64,000 nt of DNA from Chara braunii (Eukaryota > Streptophyta > Charophyceae > Charales > Characeae): positions 1,902,675 through 1,966,674 of the forward strand of contig BFEA01000198.1 of the NCBI GenBank assembly GCA_003427395.1. Direction: 5' to 3'. The notes under the pieces were generated by a model. The model did no database searches and was not told the DNA's origin. It saw only the letters and a program-made list of their open reading frames with translations. The position numbers were made by a program, and so were the translations under genes. This document shows, one piece after another, positions 11,024-21,376 of this stretch; within the stretch, counting starts at the first letter, position 1; the number at the start of each line of letters is the position of its first letter.

Positions 11024-11760
11024 CATAAGTTTGGGAAGGCCCAGTGCTATGTTTATTTTGAATTGACTGCAGAACCAGACATGTTCCATAAGTTTGGGTG
11101 GTCTGGTTGCTCCGACTTGTGAGGGCTGACTGTGGTTGACTTTTCAGGGGCCAAGCATGTTCCATAAGTTTGGGTGGCTTGGTCGCCTTGTTTACTTTGA
11201 GCTTTTGCTAGTTTCTTTAGTTCCTGAACGAGGAGGTCTGAGCATGTTCCATAAGTTTGGGTGACTCAACCTCTTCCTGCTTTGGTTTTTGGGAAGAAAT
11301 GAACAAGGCTGAGGACCAAGACATGTTCCTAAGTTTGGGTGGTCTTGGTCCAGCGCCTCGCACATGCTGAAATCGGAAGGTTATAACTTTGTTATACTCT
11401 ATTATTATATTACCTATGAACAGGCTAGTCAGACAGGGTTCCATAAGTTTGGGTGGTCTGACTATAGCTTATCACCAACCGCAAAGAGTACTAATTAAGA
11501 ATAAACTTGTGGTACGAAGGGCATGCCGAGTCTTGAGCTGAAGATGATTGGCTCAGTTATATGCTACCTCAACAGACTAAGTGCAGACAATTATATAAAT
11601 TTTGGATACTTAAACAGTTCAGGGCGGCTAGGGTGGCCTAGCCATATGCCCAAAGACGAGAAAAATTGTTGTGCTCTATGTTTGTGTATACTTCATGGCT
11701 GGGTTAGACATGTTCCATAAGCTTGGGTGGTCTAGTTTTATACCCTATATAAGTTGGGTA
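11024..11760 (+). repeat. tandem motif array, CATAAGTTTGGGTGGYCT type
   Basis: The core ATGTTCCATAAGTTTGGGTG or a close variant recurs at irregular intervals of about 60-130 bases (near 11024, 11085, 11160, 11245, 11325, 11440 and 11713). Each copy is followed by a few bases that repeat the word preceding it. The reverse complement of the same array occupies about 56850-57730. Confidence 0.7.
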
Positions 11761-12049
11761 TAAGGGGATAAATCATTGAAAAACTATGAACTATTGTTTG
11801 CTAAATTGACTTGGGGGTGGTGAGAGCACTTACCTTTGTGGTTTGACCTGCATGTGACTGACTGATGCCACTACTTAGTCCGAGTTTCAGTTGATAGGTA
11901 GTTGCTTTAGTTGTCCGCCACGTGTTAGAGCCATAAGAGTTAGTTTCAATTCCTGCATTTTTTGAGTTGAGTTTTTTTACTTAGATCAATTTCTGCATTT
12001 TCTGGAATCTTTTATTTATACTTGGTCTTTTATAAGTCTTGGTAAGCCA

Positions 12050-12570
12050 CTTTCTCTACGGGAAGCGCTGCCGAAATTTTTTTAAAATCAAGGAGTTAGT
12101 CAAAACTTTGTCTTCTTCAGGATCCGGTCTTGTTGGCTTTTGACTTAGTAAGAATCTGGGAAGTCTTCTTCTCTAAAGGAAGTGCTGCCCAAATTTTTAC
12201 TAATTCAGGGAGTTAGACAAAATTGGGCCTTGAAGGGTCAAAGTCATTTCATATTCTAAACTTAGCTTTGTATAAATCTTGGAATAACACTTTCTCTACG
12301 GGAAACGCTGCCGAAATTTCTACAAATCTAAGGAGTTGGTTAAAATTCTGTCTTAATAGAACTCAGACTTTACGTTTGAGTTCATATCTGACTTTTTATA
12401 AATCTGGAAAGTCTTCCCTTCTAAAGGAAGTGCTGCCCAAATTTTTACTAAATCAGGGAGTTAGACAAATTTTGATTTTCTAGAATCCAAAAGTTTGATT
12501 TTTGGGCCAGTATAAATTCTGCGATGACACTTTTCCTACGAGAAGCGCTGCCAAAATTTTTTGGAGTTTA
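12050..12570 (+). repeat. alternating tandem array around GCTGCCGAAATTT
   Basis: About five units of roughly 115 bases alternate two sub-types. One reads ACGGGAAGCGCTGCCGAAAT, the other AAAGGAAGTGCTGCCCAAAT. Each is followed by an AGGGAGTTAG-like word. The reverse complement array lies at about 56025-56540. The alternation means the higher-order unit is about 240 bases. Confidence 0.75.
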
Positions 12571-13263
12571 GAGGAGTTAGATTATATTTGACAGGTGACA
12601 ATTCTGAGAGATTCACTCCGTGTAGGGGAGGTTATGTCAGGGTCTACCTTTGCTTTGACACCTGATTATAGGTAGGTTTATGCCTAATTATTTAGGGTGA
12701 TTTGGGTGAGGTCGCGATATGAAGGTTATTCTTCATGAACTTATAGACTTAACTTGGGGATTGACCTGTCTTGTATTACAGGTCTTCTTGAACAAGTCGA
12801 TTCAGGAATTTGGGCTAGATTCAAGTTTGATCCCACGATGATCACCTTCTGTTATCACTAATAACAGGTCGGTTGTCGATTCGTCGGTTTACGACTCAAT
12901 TCCAATTTACCCTCAATACTCAACCTAAAAAAACTTTAGCCCTGGTGATTTTTATTGTTTTATTAAGGTTTCACCCGGACTTTTATTGAATGGCCATTTA
13001 ACAAAGGTACTGAGTATTTAATTATGGTTGGTTGGACAGGAGGCAGGGGCTTGCATGGCTAAAGCGAGGGGTATGAGCATGGAGAGTGGTTGGGGTTGAC
13101 TCGGTGTAGTGTGTGGACCTTGTTTGATTCTTTGATGTGATTGCAGACATGTTTTGTGGTTCGGATTTTGGATTTGACTGCCTGCGATCACACATATACA
13201 TATGGTTGTGAGGAGTCCCACTGTGATTGTGAGAAGTGATCGTCACATACTTACCCCCCCTTG

Positions 13264-13309
<46 letters not shown>

Positions 13310-13310
13310 C
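13264..13310. repeat. (TA)n(GT)n microsatellite
   Basis: Pure TA then GT dinucleotides. It lies at the same relative place as the TA run at 32609-32638 in the 8.6-kb LTR. Confidence 0.9.
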
Positions 13311-13551
13311 GTACCTATGTTGGAAGTTCGCATGGCCCAAGGGGCCAGCGTATTAAGGGTAAAAGTAGGGGTTGGGGTTAAGAAAGGAGAGGGTAAAACC
13401 CCTCCCTCTGATTGTATGCTTCTTAATAAATTCCCAGTCGGACGTTAGTCCTGGGCCGGGATTCAAGGTCCTTGTTCAAGACATCCCAAGCCCTAGGCTC
13501 TGCATGGAAGGAATTTCCCCCCGCGCAGAGCCTATTTGCCTTACCTGCCGA

Positions 13552-13666
13552 GACACTCAAGCCGAAGGCCCGAGGTCTCGCGGCGGCCGCACGGCTATTC
13601 CTTCAGCCGTGCAATATCGTGAGGGAGTAGACCCTCACGATACTTCGAGTCTGACACTTGAGTGTC
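13552..13666 (+). other. cloverleaf-like inverted-repeat cluster
   Basis: GACACTCAAG (13552-13561) pairs perfectly with CTTGAGTGTC (13657-13666). Inside, CGAAG (13563-13567) pairs with CTTCG (13643-13647). Two further perfect hairpins follow: GCACGGCT/AGCCGTGC (13589-13596, 13605-13612) and TATCGTGAGGG/CCCTCACGATA (13615-13625, 13632-13642). Together they make a closed multi-branch fold of 115 bases. Function unknown; it may act in the RNA (R/U5 region) or be a fossil of nested palindromes. Confidence 0.6.
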
Positions 13667-14397
13667 ATAAGTGGTACTCGGATCCACGAGGGACCGCTTG
13701 GTCATGGGCACTACGTAGTACGCCATCATTGCGACTGCTTGCGTACGCTTGCATTGCGAGTCGATATGAGCAGACCCTGCGACCGCGAGATTTTATACTA
13801 AGTCTCGCGCGCAAACGTCTATCCGATTCCGCATCGGAAAGTTATGGGATGGCTACCAAGGGACTAGGAGCGTTGTTGTGTTGGTTGTGTTGTGTCGTTT
13901 CGTGTGTATGTTGTGTGTGTGTTTTATTTTTATATTCCTTATAGTGGAGTGCACGTGGCATGTGGGATGCGTCCTAGTCGACCGACAACGAGTCGTGCTT
14001 GGGACCTCAGCCCCCAAAAATGTCGGTTCGCGTGCGGGTCTGATAGAGGCGTAGTACCTCGTGTACCCCCTATGCTACAGCGAACGAGAAACACCCTCGA
14101 CTGGTCCACCTCTGCGATTGCATCTGATCAACTTTCGTATTGTGGACTGGTAGCTCGGCGGGGATACGCCCACCGAAGGGAGGTGACAGCTCCCGTAAGG
14201 TGGAGGTAAGTCGTGTCTCGCGTAGGCCCTATCCTGTCGTAGGGGCTTGCGAGAGGTATGCCTGGCGCACTCGGCCGGAGCAGTTTGCGGAAGCTCCATA
14301 TATGTATCGCGACGAGGATTAGGATCTAACTCCTGCGTGATGCGACCGGGAGGGTCCCACGCTACCCTTGAGTAGTGCGGGGCCGATACACTCGACA

Positions 14398-14441
14398 ACG
14401 TGGTACAACACGTGTTGCGGTATTACATCAAGCCCAATCAA
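14398..14441 (+). pseudogene. Ty3/gypsy integrase fragment, right half
   Basis: After the second ACGT the frame continues from the left half: the codons read HVVQHVLRYYIKPNQ, as expected just after the catalytic core of gypsy integrases. Resemblance stops at about 14441, where an unrelated repeat begins. The two halves together prove that the LTR between them is an insertion. Confidence 0.65.
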
Positions 14442-15140
14442 ATCTCAATGAGTCACATAACTATGAACTAAAATAGCTCACTTTGCGAAACAAATGGTAA
14501 AAATAAAAAAAACAAGACCAACGTGAGGGGTAAATTGAAACCATTCATTTTTCTCATTCTTCTTTTAACTCCCCCTTCACCGTGCCTCTCGCGTACAAGG
14601 CTTGCCACGTTGATGAAGTTAAGACGCTCCTCCCGAACCAGGAGCAACTGGGCGTGGAGTTTCATACACAATGTCACGGGCGAATCGGCACGAATACGGG
14701 AGGCCCGCCGTGTGGTCTGGACCACCGCCGTACATGGAAAGATGTCGCGCTCAACAGGCCTCGCTACACTGCTCACTGAATGTGAAAAATGAAACTGAAT
14801 CGTCCATTAAAACATGAAAAGAAACACTGCCATATTTTTTGTGTTTTCTGCATGTTTAGACTTAAAGTTCACCGAACAAAATGAAACCGAATTATCCGTT
14901 ATAACATGGAAAGATACACCGCCATATTTTTTGTCTTTTCTGCGGGGCTAGAAAGATTTAGATATCACGTCCGGTTGCCAGGGAGAGTTCAACGGGGATG
15001 AAGGCGATGCTATGTTGTTCTACGACGGAGAGCCGAGCGGGGGTGAAGGGATTGGCAGTGACCACATGGATCAGGTCTGCGGGGTGCTCTCGTGTGGAGA
15101 GGCAGGTAACTGACGAGCACAATGTCGACCTTGGCGCAAC
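14442..15140. repeat. dispersed repeat, same orientation as 51690-51880
   Basis: From AATCTCAATGAGTCACATAA to about 14640 the sequence matches 51694-51880, including TGAAACAAATGGTA-like and CGTACAAGGCT words. Beyond that are two copies of an AACATGRAAAGAWACACYGC block (14811 and 14903). No gene seen. Confidence 0.6.
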
Positions 15141-15284
15141 CATGGCGGAATGAGGTACTCATTTTTATCTCTCTCTCTTTCTGTCTCTTGCTCTCTTTCT
15201 CTCTCTCGATTCTCCCTAATTCCACTTTTGATTGTCTTTCGCAGGGATCTTGATTTGTTGAATGGACGACGAAAGGGAAGAGTC

Positions 15285-15955
15285 GATCAACGAGAGGGAG
15301 AGGTCGACATAAGAGACGACGTGACATGCAAAAAAAAAGAAGGGAAAGAAAGCACGAGGAGGGGACGACGAGGATAAATGAAGAACGAACGACGATGGAG
15401 GAAGGACAAAGCAGGAAGAGGAAGGAGGATAGAGGGAGAAAAGGTCGGCGTGAAAGGCTGATGGAGGATCAATGGGCCGTACAAAAAAACAGAAAGGGAA
15501 ACAAAAAACGCAATGAGGGGATGACGATAATAGATGGACAAGGAACGATCATGGAGTGGGGCCGAAAGCGCGGGGAGGGGACGAAGATGACAAATGGACA
15601 AGGAACAACGAAGCAGTAAGAGAAGGAAGATAGTGGGAGAACAGGATGAGCCGCTTAGCAAAGAGGACCCGCAGACGTGGGGAGCATTGAAGAACTAGTG
15701 ACGAAGATGAATTAGAGAGGCGGCACCAAGGGCAGGGCATGCAAAAAAAAAAAAAAAAAAAAGGCGCGGACATAGGACAACGAGGATAGATGGAGGGCTG
15801 AGAATGATGGAGGTAGAAGGAGGAAGATAAAGGAGAAGGAGGGAGGAGACCCACAAGGATAGAGAGAGAACAACACGGGTCGCTTAGCAAATAGGAAGTC
15901 ACAACTACGATAAAGGCAAAGGGAGCTAAGATGGAAGGGTGATGGAGGAGAGAGA
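15285..15955. repeat. purine-rich strand-asymmetric tract
   Basis: About 670 bases in which the plus strand is strongly A+G-rich (GAGGAAGGAGGATAGAGGGAG style). It contains imperfect repeats near CAAGGAACGATCATGGAG and CAAGGAACAACGAAG. The open frames here are by-products of composition. Confidence 0.6.
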
Positions 15956-15975
15956 ATCAACGGAGAACATGATTA

Positions 15976-16003
15976 AAAGAAAGAGAGAGCGAGAGAGCGA
16001 GCG

Positions 16004-16079
<76 letters not shown>
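15976..16079. repeat. (GA)n microsatellite
   Basis: Over 60 bases of pure GA dinucleotide, after a GAGC-interrupted start. A second shorter run is at 16552-16580. Confidence 0.95.
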
Positions 16080-16082
<3 letters not shown>

Positions 16083-16548
16083 AAGTTCATTTGGATACGC
16101 GTGGGTGCTAACTGCCATGTCGGCATGTTCAGTGGCTTGATTTTTTCCCATACCGCGTGCCGACGATCAATGACTGCCACGTCTATATGTTGTATGCGTG
16201 TGTTCTTTTCAAAATTGTTTCTTAGACGTGGCACATAGCAGTAATCCCGTTGACTCCCACGTTGACATGTTGTGTGTGTTCTTTCTTTTTGGGGATGATT
16301 TCTTTTTGTTAATCTACTCTATATCGTTTCGATTTTTACAGATGTGCCCAAGGACATCGAATAAAAGTTTGTTTCATTGCAGATCTTTTATTAATGAAAT
16401 CAATTTTTTCCTTCTTCCCTTCTTGATTTATGCACGTCATCCTTTCGCAGGGGCCATGCTAATCTACTCTACAACTTTGAACCCAAGTTGGACCGCAATG
16501 CTGATCTAATCAACATTGGTCAGCTTCGCCGACCAAACTCTACAAAAT

Positions 16549-16583
<35 letters not shown>

Positions 16584-16954
16584 GTTGGACCTGCTTTCCA
16601 CCATCTCTGCATTTCCCTTTTCTGCCATGAACAGTAAAAACTCCAAGCAGCAAGCTTTTAGGACGCTGGGCCCGGTTCCCTGCAACTCGGGATCTTTTAG
16701 CCTGACAGGGCAAAAAAAAATAAAATAAATAATAATAATAATAATTTTATTGTTCACTTCAAATTTGGTAAGGAATTTCGATGAGACCTCAGGGGGAAAG
16801 TGCTGGATGATTGCATTCTTGGGTTGCTTGTTGGTTTCGAGTAGCGCTATATTGGGGTTTCATAGGTTTTTTATCACAGTCGGTTTTCTTGGCTAGAAAC
16901 TTTGTTTTTTATGTGAGGGAAGCCAAATCCGATTTCCGACAGGTATAAGTGAAA
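16080..16954. other. intergenic, no gene seen
   Basis: AT-rich unique-looking DNA with three imperfect CCACGTYGAYATGTTGTRTG copies near 16177 and 16257. Nothing else recognised. Confidence 0.4.
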
Positions 16955-16958
16955 TAGC

Positions 16959-17863
16959 GGCAATCAGACTCGACTTATTCACACTTTTCATGCACGTGAA
17001 CATCAGAACAACAAACTGGTGACATGCGCCCGCACAGAACTCAAAGATATGGCTTCCAGGTAACAGTTCAGTTCCACTGGCTATGGCGACTGTGCGCCTC
17101 AAACGACTCACTGTTCACACTCTGGATCACCCTGGATGTCCCACACGCATCACGCTGAACACTCACACAGTACACACACGCTACACTCTAAGCTAAGCTA
17201 TGGCAGCTATGGCTGCCGCTATCTATCGCTATGGCTACACTGCTTCCCTCTCGCCCACTTCGTCTTCGGGCCTCCAGCAGACCTCCTTGCACAAGACGCT
17301 GAGGCAGCGCTTCCGCATGGCTTCCGCAGGAATGAATGAATGGATGGACGCAACCTCTTGATTTATACTTCTGTGCCTCGCTGGTCTGTCCTGTGTCCCC
17401 TGGCCCACAGTGCACACAGTCCCAGACTGTACTTGCTTGACTGGACCGGACTGGGTGGACAGGGACTACTGACTGTACGAGGTGGACTGCCACCACTTGA
17501 CCACTTGCCTCTGTCTAACGTAGGCTGACTCCGAAAGGCCACTTCTAGAAACCTCTGTCTTGGCCTTTCGGTACTGTAGCAGCTACGACTTTGCCCTTTC
17601 AGGTAAGTAGCAGCTACGACCTTGACCCTTCAGATAGTCTACAGCTACGACCTCTGGACTGTCTAGACTCCTACCCGACAGGTCTACAGTTCGAATCCCT
17701 TCTACCCTGTGACCTACGAAATCCTACCTACCACTGGCGGTCTTACAGGTCGCAGGTTCAATTCTACGGGTTGACACAGATACTGTACATAGGTAAGGTG
17801 GGGATCTAGGGATCTAGCCCTGGGATCTGCATCAGCTACTTCAAACCGGTGAATACTGTTTCA
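16959..17863 (-). mobile_element. 3' LTR of the minus-strand Ty3/gypsy element
   Basis: About 905 bases, matched along its length by 49550-50446. On the minus strand it starts TGAAACAG and should end GATTGCA; here the terminal base is changed (C instead of A). A purine-rich GGCCGGCGGGAG lies just before its start, as expected of a polypurine tract. In the first ~330 aligned bases I count about 16 substitutions against the other LTR, so the element is not recent. The flanking TAGC at 16955-16958 matches 50447-50450. Confidence 0.85.
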
Positions 17864-17901
17864 CTCCCGCCGGCCTAAATTCGAGGTCCTCCGAGAAAAT
17901 T

Positions 17902-20900
17902 TTAGTCCAAGGCAGGACCTTTACCTTTCCTATCTCTTTCGTAGGCGCGGACTATGTTGGGAGCCGCCTCTAGAAGTTCAGTCCTAGTGAACCACCGGTT
18001 GTCTTCTGGTTCTTGATATGAAAATCTGACCTTGTACTGTGTCTGAGGACGACCTCTACCTCATGTTCTGAACACATCTGCACCTACAATGCCGTCAATG
18101 TCGTATCTTCCGTCCATGTCAGGTGGGATCATAGATCGCTTAGATGGAAATTGATCACTTACTGTGCACGGCAACAACTTTGACGCATGGAAAACTGGGT
18201 AGGTGTGGAGGTGTAGGGGCAGTTCAATGGTGTAGGATGGACCATCTTCGCCACCCTTGACTTCTAAGACTGGCCACGGACCTCTATAGGTGGGCAGTAA
18301 CTTTTGCGAGATGTTCTCCTCAGGTGCAAACTCTTTAGAACTGACCCAAACTAAGTCGCCTACTTGGAACTGTGAGGGGCGACGATGTTTGTTGGTTTGC
18401 TCTATCAGCCTGTGTTGGGCCTTCCTGAGGTTCTCTACAACAATAGCTAATTCCTTCTCGTGTTGTACAACAAACTCCCTGGTCCCGGGCGGTAATCTGT
18501 GAATCTGATCCCGGTTGAGTCCCTCAAACGGTCTGCGCGGTCTAAAGGACTTATGCAGTTCGTTGGGAGTGCGGTAGGTGGACAGATGCACGCTGTTATT
18601 ATACGCGTTAGCTACTTTAGGCAACATCTCATCCCAGTTAATCTGATCTGGCCTAATGTACATGCGCAAGTCTCAGGATGGCGGCCAGACGACATCAACA
18701 ACTTAGATCCATACACTCCCATTAGTTCTTGCCAGTTCTGGCTGGTGAAGCGACTATCTCTATCGCTAACTATTGACAATGGGATTCCATTCTCACTAAC
18801 CCAGCAGTCGAAAAACTTATGTATCACTAAATCTGTACGTGCCTCTGACGGCAAGGGAACAAAAACTGCATATTTGCTAAAACGGTCAACTGTGACCATG
18901 ACTTGGCACTTACCATGCCTACTCTTGACTTGGGTGTCCATAAAGTCGATGGACACTGAGTCTCCCGGCTGGTCTGGAATGGGCAAGGGTCTGAGAAGAC
19001 CTAGCAGGGCGCGCGTCCTGGTCTTATTACGTTGGCAAACTTTACAACTGCGGACATACTCTACGCAGTCATTCTTCATCCCTGACCACGTGTATGCGCG
19101 CATCAGATTGGCTAAAGTCTTTTGCCAACCAAAATGACCCTCTGTGTCATGGCATTCTCCCAAGATCAGACTATGGACCTCTTCACTATTGGGGATGCAC
19201 AGGCGGTCAAATACATTAGTCTTCTCAAAGAGCAACCTTTCAGTAGTGCGGTAGTTCGGCTCAGTCTCTGGGGCCTCCTTGACCCTCTTGAGGAGGTCAT
19301 TATAGATAGGATCCTGCGCATAGGCTTCTCTAATCTTCTGGTGCAGGTCCCTCCCTATGTCTAGGTAATGCACTATTGCCCCAAAGTAATCAACTCTCAT
19401 ACTCAGAGCATCCGCAACTACGTTATACTTTCCCTTGACTGGCTTGAGCTCAAAGTCATACTGATCTATCTCTGCGGCCCACCTAGTAAGCTTAGGTCTC
19501 ATCTTGGCCTGCGTCTTTAACCATCTCAATATCTCACGGTCGGAATAGACTTTGAAATGCCTCCCAAGCAAGTAGTGTTTCCAATGTTCTAAGGCTTGCC
19601 TGAGAGCGTAGAGTTCCCTCTCATAGGTAGATGTCGCGACCTTTTCTGAAGGCATTCTGGCGGACATGAATTCTACGGGTCTATACCCATTGCCATCGTC
19701 TTGCTGCAACACAACACCTATGCCGTACTGACTAGCGTCCGTAGTGACGACAAAGGGCAACTTCCTATAATAGTTTGCTAGGCCTAAGAACGACCGCAAC
19801 TCTGTCAACGTACGCGGTGTCGGCCAATCTCTAATCGCTGCAATCTTGCTGTCTTTGGGCTTGATGCCGTCTCCGTCTAAGACATGGCCTAAATACAAAA
19901 CTTGGGTCTTTGCCCAATCGCACTTCTTTGCATTGATCTTGAAGTTAGCTTCTCTTAGCTTCTCCAAGACCTGCCTGAGATGACCCTGATGCTTTTCGAG
20001 GGTCTTACTAAACACTAGAATGTCATCTAGGTAAACTACAACAAATATGTCTAACCATGGCCTAAACAAGTCATTCATACACCGCTGAAAGGTTGCTGGC
20101 GCATTGGTTAGTCCAAAGGGCATCACAATAAACTCATAGTGCCTGTATCTAGTCCGGAACGCGGTCTTGTACTGATCATCAGGGTGAACCTCTATCTGAT
20201 GATATCCGGACTTCAAATCTATCTTAGAGAAATACTTGCACCCCTGCACTCTATCTAGGAGATCATCTATCCTAGGCAGTGGCTCAGCATTCTTCACTGT
20301 AATAGCATTCAGATCCCTATAGTCTATACACATCCTTAGCTCTCCCTCCTTCTTGGGGACAAAGAGAACAGGTGCTCCAAGAGGAGATGAACTGGGCCTA
20401 ATCTAACCCTTTTCAAGGAGCTCGTCCAATTGCTTGCGAAGCTTCTCTAACTCCCGCGGGGACATCCTATACACAACGCCCTCAGGAGTTCTACTGTTAG
20501 ACTCTATCTCAATACGGTGCTGGATGGGCCGCGACATTGTCCCTGTTGGCGGCTCAACTAGGTCCTTAAACTCTTCCAGCAACTTGGCAATAGCAAGGTC
20601 TATAGGCTTTTCTTCCTTAGGCTCAGTGACTGGCCTAACATAGGCTACAAAGACCTGTTCTTCTAGCTGCTCACTTTCCACTAATCGTGCAAATGCAGGA
20701 GCACTAAGGCAGCAATGTGCCAAGGAGTCATCTACTCCTGACACATGGTACAGACACGCAGTCTTGACATCACCTTACGGGCTAGGGAGCCTACACTCAT
20801 GCTCCCTCAAGTGGAGTGTGGCCGCGACTGCCTCTCCCCGGTCCATACCCAGGACTATATCGAACAGGAGGCTATCCTCTACGAGGAAAGTCAGGGAATG

Positions 20901-21170
20901 GAGGACTTTCTCTACTTTCCCCTCCTTCTCTAGGCGGAAATACGTATGGACTCCCTCTACGTAGTCTTCTACTCGCATCGTGCGATTATCCGCAAGGATA
21001 CTGACTACAGGGTCTGCTAACTTTTGGACTTTTAACTGCAACTTCAGCTTTTGTAGCGCCTTCATACTAATATAACTACGAGTGGCTCCACTATCCACTA
21101 AGGCGCCAACTCTACCTCTAAAAATCTCTGTATCTACCAATATAAGTTGCCCTTTATTCTCCTTTTTCAT
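17902..21170 (-). pseudogene. pol: Ty3/gypsy chromovirus pol (protease, RT, RNase H, integrase, chromodomain), disabled
   Basis: Reading right to left: protease with VDSGATRSYIS and DIVLGMD; reverse transcriptase with VYLDDILVFS; RNase H with TTDAS, ERE, SDRE and ADAL; integrase with an HHCC finger (CHDTEGHFG...CKVCQ), IDFMD and SDRD; and a C-terminal chromodomain (QYKVRFSYQEPE, NRWF). Breaks: TAA at 20775-20777, TAG at 20403-20405, an in-frame loss of roughly 50 residues between RT and RNase H (YYRK joins LPFVVTTD), a deletion with frame change at about 18665 that removes the third integrase catalytic residue, and TGA at 18061 inside the chromodomain. The chromodomain tail ends at TAA 17902-17904. 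It lies downstream of gag in another frame. The product acted in reverse transcription and in chromatin-targeted integration. Confidence 0.9.
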
Positions 21171-21376
21171 CTTGGCCTAGGCGGGCATCCTCTCCTTCAA
21201 TTCTTCGTCCACGCCTGTGAGGGAGGTGTCTAGAGAGACCCTAACACAAGCAGTCTCTGGGCAGCTATCTAGACACCGGCCTGCAACCTCTACCATAGGT
21301 ACATGTGGTGTGGGAGTCTCCTGCCGGCTAGCGCTATTTTCCCCACATGGCCTGATGGTAGGGGCAGTTGCTACCC

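Larger units (their letters stand above)
6731..14397 (+). mobile_element. giant solo LTR (7.67 kb) of a gag-type retroelement family
   Basis: It starts TGTCGG, followed by an imperfect palindrome (about 6738-6763), and ends CGACA. Flanking 4-bp duplications are perfect. The start matches the start of the 8.6-kb LTRs at 24603 and 40661. The last ~330 bases (from about 14070) match the final part of those LTRs, for example GGGATACGCCCACC and GAGAGGTAT blocks with the same spacing. The interior is different: tandem repeats, (TA)n plus a family E insertion, and hairpins. No internal domain or second LTR is nearby, so it is probably a solo LTR left by recombination. It has no credible coding frame. 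Confidence 0.75.

Noticed and set aside
18499-19137. Plus-strand frame of 212 codons
   Set aside because: Antisense to the integrase and RNase H part of pol.
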